Below, one piece after another: positions 11,301-23,394 of a stretch of 64,000 nt of DNA. Numbering within the stretch: the first letter of the stretch is position 1; every line of letters begins with the position of its first letter. A model generated the notes under the pieces. That model was not told the origin of the DNA. It searched no databases and was given only the letters and a program-made list of their open reading frames with translations. The stretch is from NCBI GenBank assembly GCA_000711775.1, contig ARYC01000071.1:1-64000 (forward strand). Direction: 5' to 3'. Source of the stretch: Oxytricha trifallax (lineage: Eukaryota > Ciliophora > Spirotrichea > Sporadotrichida > Oxytrichidae). The position numbers were made by a program, and so were the translations under genes.

Positions 11301-12751
11301 ATGAGCGCTAACATTTTAAGAAAAACAACAGCACTTCCATCAAACTAAATGAGACTTACCTTTGGCAGCAATAAAAAGTGTGATAGCTGTGAGATGAACT
11401 CACTTAAAGAACAACCAGAGCTATCACTTGAGGTCTCTGTTATTAAAATAGAAATTAATAATAGAAAATTAATGGCAAACAAGTGTGTCGGAGACAGAGA
11501 GGAGGAGAAAGTTAGAAATGAAGTTTCTATGTAAGCAGAGGAAGTTGAAGTATATTTTTGTGAGAAGTGTGAAAGAGACTTCACTCATAAATCTAGCTGG
11601 TACAGGCATATGAAGGTCCATAAGGAAGCTAAGCCTACTGTTTACTTAAAGCATGACAAAGTTGATGGAAAGTATGATTGCTTTGAGTGCCATAAGCAGT
11701 ACTCTCATACAAGAGACTTAAAGAAGCATATTTTAAAAGCCCACAAGAAAGAGATAGTAGTTGAAGATTAAGACACTCAACTGAAGTTGCTCAACAAAAG
11801 AAAGCAAGGGAACCTCTTTAAGCTGCTGAGCTTTAACAAGCAAGCGAATCAGAGTATGTGAGGATTGCACGCAACCTCTTAGCATCAGAGGTCACTAAAA
11901 TCATGATTAAGATATAATACAAGAAAATTCCAGTACTAGCATAGATTGATTTAGATACTTCTCTCTAAAGCTACCTAATTCTAGAGGACTCCTATGACAA
12001 GAAAGTTATTAAGGATCATCAGTATGGTTACAAGGTATATCCTTTCAACTATCTCCTTAGTGATGATAAATATTAAATGGAGTTTACTAATGAGTATTAA
12101 GTACTCAATCAGGCTAAGTTTAAAGAGTGCAAATACTTAATAAAGCTAGATGCTGTTCTCCTAGCCAAAGATCATGTGGCTTTCAGACTACCACTCTTTG
12201 AAATGACACTCAGAGATTTCATATCTGATCAAAGAAATCATAGATAGCTTGCATTAATAGCAACATAAGCTATTCAAGGTATCAAAGAACTTCATAAGTT
12301 AGGCTTTGTCCACAGGGATCTCAAGCCTGAGAATATAATGTTGAACTTTTCACCCGTTACAGTAACAATTATTGATTTCAACAGATCATTAAGAGTGGAA
12401 GTATCAAGGCTTGGAAGTGTTATGGGAACTCCAGGCTATTATCCAGAAAGAGAAGACTGGAGAGATGGTGACTTTCAATGGGATGTGTGGGCTATGGCAG
12501 CAATAATCATAGAGTGCGATATGCCGCGCAATGAATACTACTCTACAAGGTGCGAGAAGGATGCCAAACAAAGAATAAAGCAATTTATTGACAAAACAAG
12601 AGTATCTCAATCAATGAAACAAATGGCAGAGTCAATAATAATAAAACCAAACTCAAGATCAGACATATCAATAGAGCAGATAGAGTTGTGGTTAAGTAAG
12701 ATAAACTTCAGACCTCTCCACATGATCCAAAAGTGCATTTTGAGTGATTAA
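11301..12751 (+). pseudogene. TBE 57-kDa zinc finger/protein kinase, frameshifted
   Basis: Two C2H2 fingers are clear: CEKCERDFTHKSSWYRHMKVH and CFECHKQYSHTRDLKKHILK (then AH). A Gln/Lys-rich linker follows, then a kinase-like domain: FEMTLRDFISDQ, HKLGFVHRDLKPENIML (HRD loop), IIDFNRS (DFG replaced by DFN), GTPGYYPEREDW (activation segment) and QWDVWAMA (helix F Asp). ATG at 11301 is used because the frame stays open from there through the first finger. A one-base loss near 11780 breaks the frame between fingers and kinase. The length to 12751 is about 483 residues, right for 57 kDa. No TGA follows at once in that frame, so a further small change near the end is likely. It fits the family's proposed DNA-binding or signalling role; the substrate is unknown. 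Confidence 0.88.
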
Positions 12752-12788
12752 ATTAAATACATTTACTATAAATTTCACATTAAAACCT

Positions 12789-12866
12789 ATTAATAATCCC
12801 AACCCCTAACAAATTCCCTACAAATCAAAGCACTTATAAACCTCATTAAGGGGTTTTGGGGTTTTG
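12789..12866 (-). repeat. TBE right terminal inverted repeat
   Basis: Inverse of 8794-8871, ending GGGGTTTTGGGGTTTTG at 12866 next to the ATT duplication. Confidence 0.95.
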
Positions 12867-12869
12867 ATT

Positions 12870-12957
12870 ATGATGTCTGGGTTAGCTCCCCGAGTACCTA
12901 GAAATAATCTCAATAAAAAAAGTTAACATACTGCCTGCGCTCCACCTTCTTCCATTC
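12870..12957 (-). pseudogene. IFT57: IFT57 copy, 5' exon region
   Basis: Begins ATG GAA GAA GGT (MEEGGAQA). An apparent intron with GTATGT donor and TTTCTAG acceptor follows, then TRGANPDII leading straight into the TBE target. If the TBE is cut out leaving one AAT (minus strand), the frame reads NPDIIMDDIVEMLK, matching the conserved IFT57 start (ME/DDLVEKLKLL type). The first exon is one base out of phase with the second by eye, so its exact splice is uncertain. Confidence 0.7.
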
Positions 12958-13042
12958 TTATTTTAAAATTTAAAAATTATATATTTTTATTGAATTAAAA
13001 CAACTTTAAATTAAATATAATCTAAAAAATAATAAACACATT

Positions 13043-13133
13043 GCAGTTAAAATTAATAAGAAATTTTCTCATATTTGAATTTATATCATTTCACCCATTT
13101 TTTTATGTATTTTAATAATAGTACACTATTAGA
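13043..13133 (-). repeat. Right inverted repeat of the IFT57-carrying element
   Basis: Inverse partner of 7333-7424. Borders LINE RT sequence on its right. Confidence 0.8.
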
Positions 13134-14930
13134 TTCAGTAACTTTGTTAATTATTACCTTTTCCACTATTTTAATTAAGTGCGAATTTATAACTATTGGT
13201 CTTTTATTACTGACTTCTGGGTATAGATCTTTAGGTCTTTGCTCAGTAGTATTAACCTCCGCTCCTTAATGTACTCTAAAATCTGTTTATTATTTAGCCA
13301 GTTTGATATTTTCTCACTTACTGTCTATTTAATTCATTCTGATTTAAGTAACATCTTTCAATCAAAACCATCTGAGCTAATGGCCTTGTTGAAGTTACAC
13401 TCTCCAATACTTCTTTTTACATCTTCTACATTACAGAAGCTTTCTTCTTTTAGGTCTTCGTTCATTATCTCATCTATTCTTTTTTGTTCTTATTGTCTGA
13501 TTCATCTTTAATAATAAAACACTTGCCCATAGAATTCTAGGATTTCTTATTTCGTTTGCTATCCTATTTCTACTCTCTCATCCTTTATTGTTAATCCTTT
13601 TATTGGTTAGCATTATTATTTTTTTTCCATCTAAAAAAACCCTTTAAATCGTTCTTGTCTAAGCATTGCTCTAAGTCTCTTATTGCTTCCCTCCACTACA
13701 CTTTTGTTTCCTGGAATGCATCTCTTAACTCTGTAATATTGTTATTCTTGATCGCCCATTCCAGTGGTTGTTGATACCAGTTCATCCCCTTGGTTTATCT
13801 CCATATTTTATCTTCAAAACATTTCTTGATCGGGTTTTCTAGGTCATCTGCTGTCATTTCCTTTCTTTCTATAATAAAAGTCTTCCAGCATTGCTTCCTT
13901 ACATCTGATATCCTAATTGTTCTTTCTTTATCCGTTAGTTTGAAATCATTCTCCTGAAATTATATTCTGAGTCTTACTTAAATGAGTTTGTAGTCTGTTC
14001 GTGTCATTTAATTTGTTTCCCATCTTATTGTTTCCACGTTTGAGAAGATGGTTACCTTTAACATGATTTCCCACTCCTTCAGGAATGGATTCTTCAAAAC
14101 CCTCTTTGTTCAGTCTTTTTCCAGTTCTTTAATGTGGTAGTTGAAATCTCCCATGACGATTATCTTTTATTTTTCGCACTTTTGTTTTAGCGATTTTATC
14201 ATGTAAAAAAGTCTATTTTGGTTCCTTAATCTCGTCGTTCCAGTATGGGGGTATATAGGCTGTAATAATGTGCAGAGGAAAACCTCCCACAATAATTATA
14301 GTTTAAGTTACTATTTTTTTCAAGGTTTTTATCGTTTTCATTTCTAATTTGCCGTTATTCATCACCAATACTCTTCCATTTTCATCCTGTTAGGTCTGTG
14401 CTATATTCTTGTTGTTGAGACCAATTATCCTTTATAATCTCGTTTCCACCAGGCCAATATAATCTGGGTTTTTGTTTTTCTGAGTAGTTAATCTTGTTTA
14501 AGTTTTGAGTTAAGACCTCTGAAATTTTGCAGGCAAATTTTGAATTCAAATGTCTTCGAGTTGATCTATCTCTTCTTGTTAATGATGTCCTCTCTTCTTT
14601 TAGATCTCCATTTCTCCGCAATTCTCTCGTTCCTTCTCACCCATCCTTCAGCCTCTCTCACTGGTTAGTAAAATTCGCTGTCGGATATTGTCATTCTCGA
14701 CCGAAAAATTTGTTTATGTTTTTGTAGTGATTATGATTCAACTAAACATTCAGGTTTAGGTACATTGAGCTTTGCGAATTCGAATTTGAGTTTGAATATT
14801 CAAAGTATTTGTCCAGTATTTGATGATAAAGAATGACTTTGACTTCTTGGCTTTTATCTTCCATATAAACCGCCAGTTTCCTTTTCCACTGGTTGGCTGT
14901 TTCTCATTCTCCATTTTTCCCGCGTCTTCT
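13134..14930 (-). pseudogene. LINE endonuclease and RT, 5' portion
   Basis: Minus-strand start of the same non-LTR element. The APE-type endonuclease is visible as PDYIGLVETR, PLHIITAYIPPYW and, at 14131-14160, IVMGDFNYHIKELEKD, the 'GDFN' catalytic block. After a linker comes the RT N-terminus: NKAISSDGFD (13360-13384), ERRLILLSKDPK and NKRPIVI, the 'RPI' block, then KVTESNS just before the insertion. Multiple frame changes and TGAs show decay. The sense strand proceeds from 14930 down to 13134 and resumes at 7332. I saw no zinc-knuckle ORF upstream. Confidence 0.85.
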
Positions 14931-15340
14931 TTACTGCCTGAATAACTTTTGAATTAATTATTTCAATATATCTATTCCAGTATATTTTCAATTTAAGCAA
15001 TTAACCTGATCTGTTAATTTTAAATCCTTATTTGTATTCTCAATTAAATTGTGGGGACTTCATCGTATAAAGAAGAAAAGAAGAAGAAAAATTTTCAAAA
15101 TGTTATTTTTTTCATAAGAATCATAGATATCGTAAGTCAGATGATAAATATGAAGATTCTAATAAGAAAAATAAAAATCTTAACACAAAGACTAATCTAT
15201 CTTTACAGAGAAGTATGAAAGTGAAATTGCTTGATAGAATTATTCTAAGACAAAGAATTTAAAACAGATGCATGCAAATGAAGATGATTATGAAGCTGAT
15301 GACATTAATTAATTGTTTTTTTTAATATAATAAATTTAAG
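14931..15340. other. LINE 5' flank with a short Lys/Asp-rich open stretch
   Basis: Plus strand 15060-15300 contains an open stretch reading like HRYRKSDDKYEDSNKKNKN. It has no clear start and no known family; it may be an eroded exon. Confidence 0.25.
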
Positions 15341-18300
15341 ATTTAATAATCAATTTAATTCTATTTTTTCAATCCTTAAATATTAGCATCATATATCATA
15401 AGTAATAGATTGAATTTTTTAAAGATCTTTCATATTTCTCGTATATTTTATTTGTTAGAGCTCTTTAATAGCTCGATAACTAAGTTTATTAAAGATTGTT
15501 CAGACTTTTAAAATAACTTATGATTAAGGAATTTAATAGAATATAATGATTGTTATAATTTCGATTATTTTCGCTAATTTGACTAGCGAAAATTTTTTAA
15601 TTGTGGGTATTTATTAATAACTATTGTAAGTTTATTGTTCAATTTTTTTTCTCGATAAATTTATATTGAAACAATATTTTTTAACTGAATTTACATTTAA
15701 TTTGCATTAAATTAATTTGAATTTTAATAAAACTAATTAATCAATATAGTCAAAAATGATAATTCAATAATTAAAAAATATTAAAATTAGAGAGATGCAG
15801 TAATATATTAATTGAATTTCATTAAATTTCTACAATATATTTAATTTTCCTTAAACTATTGTTAAGATAATAAATATTTTGATCAAATGTTTAAATAAAT
15901 AAATTTCAATTGAAAGATAGAAGCTCCGTTTTCAATATTGGAACATTATTAACTATAAACATTGATAAGATCGCGAATAATCGAGTTAAAATAGAACCTT
16001 AAATATATTATACCAAATTACAATAAACAATTATTTAAAAAGAAAGGAGAAGAATAAGTAACGCTAATAATTTAGGAAAATATTCTAAATTAAGCCTATT
16101 TTAATTAATAACTAGCATTATTAATTATAACAAAATTAATTTTTAATTTGAAATTTGATAGAGCTGATTATTTAATTGAATAAAAATGCAAATGTACTCT
16201 ATTTCGAATTAGGGAATATTTTATAGATTTTATTTAGAGATTAAAAAAATTATTTTAGGGTTTCTCTTATTGTTAAATGATTAATTAAATAATAACTAAT
16301 CATATGAAAATCTAGGGTCCAAGTTTAAACTTAAAGGTTTAGATGCCCATTTAATAATATATCATCTTTATCTTTGTTCTTTTTATTTGTTCTACTTTAG
16401 TTTTTGTTTAGTGTCATCTTTAAGAGGGGTCTTGTTCCTTTTGATTATACCTTTGATTTTTTAGGAAAATTTTACAATTTTTTTTCATTTAGAATTTATT
16501 CATATTTAATATAGTAATATATATATATATATATCATATATGTTTAAAATTTAAAAATTGTATAAAGTGATTATTCAACGTAATGTATTTATAATAACTT
16601 AAATTTAAATTAAAATGGATAAAATTAAAAATTGTTTGAAGCAGAACCTTCCTTAATCCATTCCAATTTATCATTGAAAAACCTTATAGGAAGTATTTCA
16701 TTTCAAATTAATTGATTGTAAAAGTTCTATGTTTCACATTAATTAATTGTTATATCTGATAAACTTCAAGAAATTTCATATTATTTTAAGATTTAAGAAT
16801 TTGAAATTGCGCTGGTTGATTTTCTTAAATATAAACAGAATAACGTATTGCCTTCATTTACTATTAGTAAGCGAAATTACAATTGAATTAGGAAATCGAT
16901 AATAAAAAAGTATCAGGATATATAATTATTACACAACAGAATTTATTAAGTCATTTCAAATAGAAAAAAATGTCCCTTATTTATTTCTTTTTACACAAAT
17001 ATAATTAAACTTTAATTATTTAATTTCAGGCAATTTAAATTAAATTCAAATTATTTATTTTTATTAATTTTTTTTCTATTTATCAATATTTTCTAATTAA
17101 ATAAGAATAAGCAATAATCTAGCTTAATTTTAGTGAATATGAGTTGTTTGAAGTTAAAAATTATTAAATAAATTTACATAATTCCAAATTTGGTATTACA
17201 CTTCCTTGTATTCCATGAATGTATTTTCATTAAATAAATTTATTAGACAGCAGTTGAAGATTTGAATTTGATCATAATTTGAGAAGTATTATTTGCGGAA
17301 TAATTTGAAAGCTCATAGTAAAGCACTTCAAATTTTACCCCAAAATACTTGTCTGAAATTTGTTTTATAGTTGGATTTTACCCGAATTTATTAATTATTT
17401 TATAATTTTTTTCACTCTATTAATTCTTGCCTATGAATTCAATATATTTTATGAAAGGCTAGCAAGAGAGTATTTTATGAAATGTTTGAAAATTGCAGTT
17501 TTATCTTAGGTGATGCTCATAAAACAACTCAAAGATCTTCTTTCTTCAAAGCCATTAAAATTTTTTTAATTGAAATTAATTATCATTTTATAGCTATACA
17601 CCTTTTAATATTAAGTAATCCATTCGCTTCTACTTAATGATTGTGTGCGTCCTAACATAATATAAAGGATTCAAGTTTGAAAGTTTTCTTTTTAAAAATG
17701 AAGATCGTTCCTCCTATTGTTTTCTTAAGAGAATTTTAAGCTATATAAAATGGGTTTTTCCACAGCATCCCCATCGTTACTTTTATCATAGAGAGATTAG
17801 ATTTTTATTGATTGTGAGTCCTCGATAGTGTGTAGTTGTCTAACTATTTATGAGTTGGGGAAAGTTTCAAGTTAGTTTATTGAGTTTTATCATTTATTTA
17901 GATGTTTTATTCCACTAATTTATATCAGGATAATTGATCCATTGGATCAAACAAGGCATTTTAAGATGTTGAAGTTAATATTAGAGCTTTAAAATTCTCG
18001 ATTTTGTTCGTAAAGTTTGATTAAAAGTGATATGTCTTATATATAACTTTTTGCCTATTTATAGGGTTGTGCATAGTTTTAGGCATTTTATTTTTGCCTG
18101 ATTTATTATCTAATATAAAACTCTAATTCTATTGAGATTCTACTTTAGAAATTATTGCAGAGTTAGCAATTATTTTTTGTTTAAGTTCAAATTCGTAATT
18201 ACATAGTTATAATAATAATAATAATTTATATTGATATTCATTATCAGCAGTCGGTGTTGATGTTGAGATAAAGAGGTTTTATTTAAAAATCTAGCAGCTA

Positions 18301-19832
18301 CTTATAAATGATGTGATAAAACCCTATTAGTAACATTTTGATGAAAAATGGGCGATAGATATTTTAAGATTACTATTAAAAACTATGTTTTATTAATTAC
18401 TATTTTTTGAAAATAAAAAAAAACAATCCTAAAAGAGAATTGAACCCTCTACTGTATGATCTCTTGTTAAACGTAATACTATGTGTACATAGGTTTAAAA
18501 TTTTATTTTTATTAATTAATTTATTTTTTTTATATACCTTTTTTAATACTCTCCAAACTAATTCAATAATTGGGGTATTATTCGCAATTATCGTCAGGTC
18601 ACTTGATGAAATCATTAAGATCTGAGAAAAATTAACCTAAGAGAATTGATCTAGAATAAAAGAGATTTCTCAATAAATTCTGAAAATATTATATTCTGAT
18701 TTTAGTTAAAAGATTAACAATACAAAGTCAAATTTATGGCTTATGGGGTTAACTTAAGTTTAATAAGGCTGAGAGATAAATGTTTCAAGTTTTTGGTAAA
18801 TTAATGAATTGAAATAAATCATGTAGTAGTCTAAACAAAGGCTAAAACATTAATTAGTAATTATTTATGAATGAAATGTATTAATTGTTTTTATAAATCT
18901 CTTTGATACTTATGATATTAGTGTTTTATTAAGTAATCTCAGGCCACTAATTTAAAGCTTAATCATTTGTTTGTTGATACATCTATAAATAAAATGAATT
19001 AATAATGCTAAAAATATATATTATATTTATCAATTTTGCATTTATAGGTTTCTATTATTTTTAACCATCTTTATAAGTTATATAATATAATTTTTATAAT
19101 TTAATAAAATTCCCTCATAATTTAAATTTTTATAGTAAACTCTTCAGTAAATTAAAATAATTTTTGGAATAAAGTATGAATTTACAATAAAATATAAAAA
19201 CGATCCATTGGATTGATAAAACAATATAGTTTCCTCACAATTCTATTTATATTTAATATTATTATTTATGATAGCAGACTCGGAAGAATTGAAATTGGGA
19301 TTAAACAAAATCTTCGCTGGAAAAACCCAAAACTGATTGAATCTTACTTTAAAGAAAAGGGAAAAACAATGTATAAAAAGAAATATAAAATTTTATTGCT
19401 TCCTATTTATTTTTAAATTGCTTAGTAATTATATGTTATATGTAGATATTTTAATTTATCTAATATTTCAATTAATGTACTAAAATTACTTATACAACTA
19501 AATAAATATTAGCTAAACGATATTTATAATATTTTAATTATTAAATGAACGATTAATGAAGTATTAAAACATATATTGCATTTAATTTCTTTAGAACTTA
19601 TTCTCAAAATTATAAATAATGAGAAATATAAATACTCCCAACAATTCCAAAAAATGCATTTATTTTTTAATTTATTTATTTTATACTTTTTATTTCGTTT
19701 TGTTGCATCTAATCTACATTAAAATGAATAATGAATCTCGCAATTATTCTTTAAAAGACTGAGAAATATTTAGTATCTGTAATAGCGGTAAATTGATTAC
19801 AAGACTGTATACTATTTTCAATCCCAAACTAA
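15341..19832. other. AT-rich DNA without a recognisable gene
   Basis: No frame of note in either code apart from chance short ORFs. Contains a TA microsatellite near 16515-16535 and the perfect hairpin listed separately. Confidence 0.5.
15566..15596. repeat. Short perfect hairpin
   Basis: TTTTCGCTA and TAGCGAAAA form a 9-bp stem around ATTTGAC. It stands alone in AT-rich DNA; no role can be assigned. Confidence 0.5.
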
Positions 19833-19847
19833 ATTTATTAGGGAATT

Positions 19848-20020
19848 GACGTCCACAGCGCCCTGATGACGCCGAGAGCGCCCAGCTGACGCCCACAGCG
19901 TCTGGTGACGTCAGGAGCGCCCAGGTGACGTCCAGAGCGCCCGGTGATGCCCAGAGCGCCCAGATGACGTCCAGAGCGCCCGGATGACGCCGAGAGCGCC
20001 CTGGTGACGTCCAGAGCGCC
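19848..20020 (-). repeat. GC-rich minisatellite array, left arm
   Basis: About eight units of 20-21 bp, each holding a GRCGTC and a GGCGCT/AGCGCC box, in the orientation opposite to the right arm. The ORFs through it are repeat artefacts. Confidence 0.85.
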
Positions 20021-21659
20021 CAAAAATTCTACTATATAAAAATTATATTTAAAACTATTTGACCTCACTCTCTATTAATATATAGCTTGACTAATGTGTA
20101 ATCTGAATACTACAAAATCCTACAATTTATATAAATTTGTTTTCATAATAATTATTATTTGCATGCATAAACTTTTTTTTTTACTATTATTCATTATTAA
20201 ATATTATTATGATTAATTAACTCAATCTATCAACCTCAAAACCCCAAAATATATGTAATTAAATATGTAAGAATTTTGTCAATTTCAATCATGTTAAGTA
20301 TGTCTTGACTTTATTAATCAGATTCAAACGTATAATTAGAAAAAATTCTTATAGCTAACAAAAATTAATCTCAACACTAATTACTAAAATACAAAATTAT
20401 ATTTTTTCTATTTTCTATTTAGAATTTTCTTTTGCCTGAAAAATTTTAACATTTTTTACTAAAATGTTAAATGTAATTAAAGTCTTAATTAATACCAAAA
20501 ATTAAAAGTCAAATGTTTAAGAGCAAAAATAATTATAATAATTTTAAATTTCTTAATATTATTTTTAAAAAATGGTTTTCTTTCGCTTTTGATATATTTC
20601 TAAAATTACTTACTTTTATGATATCATATACATTTCTAGAATTTTTTATACAAACTTAGGTAATATTTTATTTATGATCTTACAAATGAATGATTAGTTA
20701 GATTAAGAAAATTTAGATTTAGAATATTTAGAGTTCGAAAAATTTTAACTCCACCAAACTTTCGTTTTAGTTTTTAAAATCAATCATGTTCTTATTATTG
20801 ATTTTTAAAATGATGCAGTCATCTAGCAGTAATTAAATTAAAATATTTAGTAAATGCTTTAGTATCATCAGATTCCCAATAAATATAAAAATGTACCTAA
20901 TAAGAGTAAATAATAATAATAAAGCAAGATCAAAATTAAATTAAGCATTTGTATCTCTACAAATTAAATGCTTCCAGTTTTAAAATATGAAATAAATTAT
21001 ATAGTGGTCTACTTTATATTTTATTGAATATAATTTTTTCTTAAGTATATAGTTTTTCATGTAAATCTTAGTCCTAACCCTTCTTTATAAATGATTGAAT
21101 CATTATAATGCTTTAAATTTTAAAGTTTTTACTATCTAATTTAATTGGAAAAGAGTTTTAGTTAAATGAGTTTGCCATTTATTTTTTAAATAAAAACTTA
21201 TTTATATATAAAAATTAAAAAAGTAAATTTTATCTGAATAATTATCCATTAATTTTATACGATTTAGAATCAATATTTTAAATAAACTCTAAGTTTACTT
21301 CATTTTGATATATTTGATAATGACCCTTAAATAGTAAAATAAATTTGATTAAAAATGATATTTTTTTTTAAAAAATTATAAGAAAAAAGGCTATATAAAT
21401 TTATAATTGTATAATAAGATTTAATGAAAATATTTCCAAGAAATTGTTATAAAATTGCTTTGGACTATTAATCAAGATATACTTTAGTAAAATACATTAT
21501 ATATGAAGAGGTAGATAAATTAAAAATAAAAAAATATAAAAACAAATTTAAATAAACAGGATTGTTATGTAGTGCTGAGATTTAACATTAGTCATGATAT
21601 TTTTTATTAGAGAGTGAGGTAAAGTAGTTTTAAATAAAATTATTATAAAGTTAAAATTT

Positions 21660-22059
21660 TGGGCGCTCTGGACGTCACCTAGGCGCTCTCGGCGTCACCA
21701 GGGCGCTCTCGGCGTCACCTGGGCGCTCTCGGCGTCACCTAGGCGCTCTCGACGTCACCCGGGCGCTCTCGACGTCACCAGACGCTGTGGACGTCAGCTG
21801 GGCGCTCTCGGCGTCACCAGGGCGCTCTCGGCGTCACCCAGGCGCTTCGCGTTCCGCGTCACCAGGGCGCTTTCGGCGTCACCAGGGCGCTCTCGCACGT
21901 CACCAGGCGCCTCCTCGGCGTCACCAGGGCGCTCTCGGCGTCACCAGGCGCTTTCGGCGTCACCAGCGCTCTCGACGTCACCGGGCGCTCTCGACGTCAC
22001 CCAGACGCTGTGGGCGTCAGCTGGGCGCTCTCGGCGTCATCAGGGCGCTGTGGACGTCA
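21660..22059 (+). repeat. GC-rich minisatellite array, right arm
   Basis: About nineteen units of GGGCGCTCTCGGCGTCACCA type, with variants (GACGTC, GCTGTGGACGTC) and a few units shortened by one to three bases. The outermost units of both arms share GCTGTGGACGTCA. Confidence 0.85.
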
Positions 22060-22073
22060 GTACCCATTTATTA

Positions 22074-23394
22074 AAGTTTTTAATGAGGAGATTAATGGCA
22101 GACATATTTAATTGTTAGTAAACTCTTTAAAAAAGTAAAATATTATTAGAAGATAAAGCAGAAGTTAAAAAAAATTATGCTATTTCAAAGTGAATAGAAT
22201 TCAATAAGTTTCCAACAATCCTTTGATTAAATTACTCCTTAAAGAAACTTAATTTATATTGATATTTGTGAAAATTTGCTCAAATTTCTAGACTATACTT
22301 ATTGATTAACATTTCATATTTGGAAATTTTTATTTTTGATCAAGATGTTGTTTTCTAGCGTTTTCAACTGAAATATTTTTAAATTATAAATATTTTGATT
22401 ATCATAAGAGCTAATGCTTATACATTTACTTTGAAATAATGAATTTTTAGAATAATATTAAAACATTTTGTTGATTTAATCAGTAATTATAATTCTTATA
22501 TAATTGTATACATTCATCAACTTAACAAAAATATCTCAATATATATTTAAAAGCAAATTCTATTTTAATGAATAAAAGAATTTAAAATTTAGGATGAATA
22601 AAGATTAAATAAATCCACATACATTTTAATCATTTAAATGCGACATCTAGAAAATTTAAAGTAATCAACATTTTATTTAAAAAAACGTATATTTAATTCA
22701 CTTTTAATAATACTCACTAATGTGTTTAATATTTTTATTTAATTGTTATTTTATTCTTATCTATAATAATAATAATCACCATAACCTATTTTCTCCATTC
22801 ATTTTATTATTGTGCTTCTTTCTTAGACTGCTATTCACATATCTAAGATTCAAAATGCTTGAAAAGAATTGAACATTTATAAGTTTATGTACTAATCATA
22901 AATGATGACAATTAGGGGGTTCAACGACCTTTTACTCTATATCTATAAATTAATCCTTCAGATACATTTGCTTAAATTCTTACATAACTAGAATTAATCA
23001 CAGCAATTCCTTGGTAATTTTGGTGGATTGGTGCTAAGTTCAGTTATAATAACTCTGGATTTTCATAAATGAATAAACTCCTATTCGACATATTCACTGA
23101 CTTGTATTACAGTTGTGAAATATTCCATTTAGTAGTCTGGTGTTTATCTTTCTATTTTTGGCTTATCTTAAAATGAGTATTGTAAGCTTATAAGTTGAGA
23201 GTTGTGCAAAATAGGCTGAACACGCCAATCTGAATGAGTGATATCAGAAAGATAGAGTCTGGTCAAGGGTAGCATTTTAGGAGATTTAATATTAAGTCTC
23301 ATAAATATCTAAGTAAAATTTTAGCAATTTACTAAGGCGCATTGCACATTTCTTTTTTTTTTATGAATTGTAAAATGAATTTTTTCTACTTTAA
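22074..23394. other. AT-rich DNA without a recognisable gene
   Basis: Nothing convincing on either strand. A slightly less AT-rich part from about 22910 could belong to the remnant at 23395-23900. Confidence 0.4.

Larger units (their letters stand above)
8794..12866 (+). mobile_element. Telomere-bearing element (TBE), nearly complete
   Basis: A 4073-bp transposon with inverted ends of about 78 bp that open with C4A4 telomeric repeats, flanked by ATT on both sides (8791-8793 and 12867-12869). Size, ends, ANT-type target and gene set (transposase +, 22-kDa protein -, zinc finger/kinase +) match O.-type TBEs. In Oxytricha, TBE transposases act in developmental genome rearrangement, and the elements are cut out of the somatic genome. 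This copy has at least two frameshifts, one in the transposase and one in the zinc finger/kinase gene, so it is unlikely to be autonomous. It sits inside the first coding exon region of the IFT57 copy. Confidence 0.95.
7333..13133. mobile_element. Inverted-repeat element carrying IFT57, inserted in the LINE
   Basis: The left end (7333-7424) and the right end (about 13043-13133) are near-identical inverted repeats of about 90 bp. Both contain ATAAATTCAAATATGAGA and continue AAATTTCTTATTAATTTTAACTGC. They sit exactly where the LINE RT frame is broken, so the unit inserted into the LINE. Removing the nested TBE leaves about 1.7 kb, almost entirely an IFT57-like gene with its flanks. No transposase belongs to this unit itself. 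The pattern resembles Pack-type elements, in which inverted ends enclose a captured host gene. The target duplication could not be settled by eye. Confidence 0.7.
19841..22065. mobile_element. Fold-back element with GC-rich minisatellite ends and 8-bp target duplication
   Basis: Both ends read GGG(A/T)A(T/C)TGACGTCCACAGCGCCC inward. Each carries an array of 20-21 bp units of the type GGGCGCTCTCGGCGTCACCA, about 170 bp on the left and 400 bp on the right in opposite orientation. The inverted similarity goes on for about 90 bp inside the arrays (…TTTAAAACTA…ACCTCACTCTCTA…). The flanks are ATTTATTA on both sides (19833-19840 and 22066-22073), an 8-bp duplication as made by hAT/P-like transposases. 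The 1.5-kb centre is AT-rich and non-coding, so the element is non-autonomous. Its GC content is far above everything around it. Confidence 0.8.

Noticed and set aside
11345..11584. Minus-strand ORF opposite the zinc fingers
   Set aside because: Shadow of the TBE zinc finger gene.
7333..13133. Reading the IFT57 locus as a scrambled germline gene
   Set aside because: The blocks are in normal order and orientation, with ordinary introns between them; only the TBE and frame breaks interrupt it.
18400..18625. tRNA-like stretch on the minus strand (GGGTTCAATTCTC followed by a T-run)
   Set aside because: The T-arm and a partial acceptor match are suggestive, but no anticodon stem or D-arm of normal geometry can be formed.
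19838..20068. Arg/Gly/Ser-rich ORF (76 codons, standard code)
   Set aside because: It is the minisatellite read as protein; the same applies to 21787-22074.
20233..20256. CAAAACCCCAAAA string inside the fold-back element, like a telomere or TBE end
   Set aside because: One and a half repeats only, no inverted partner and no transposase nearby; chance in A-rich DNA.
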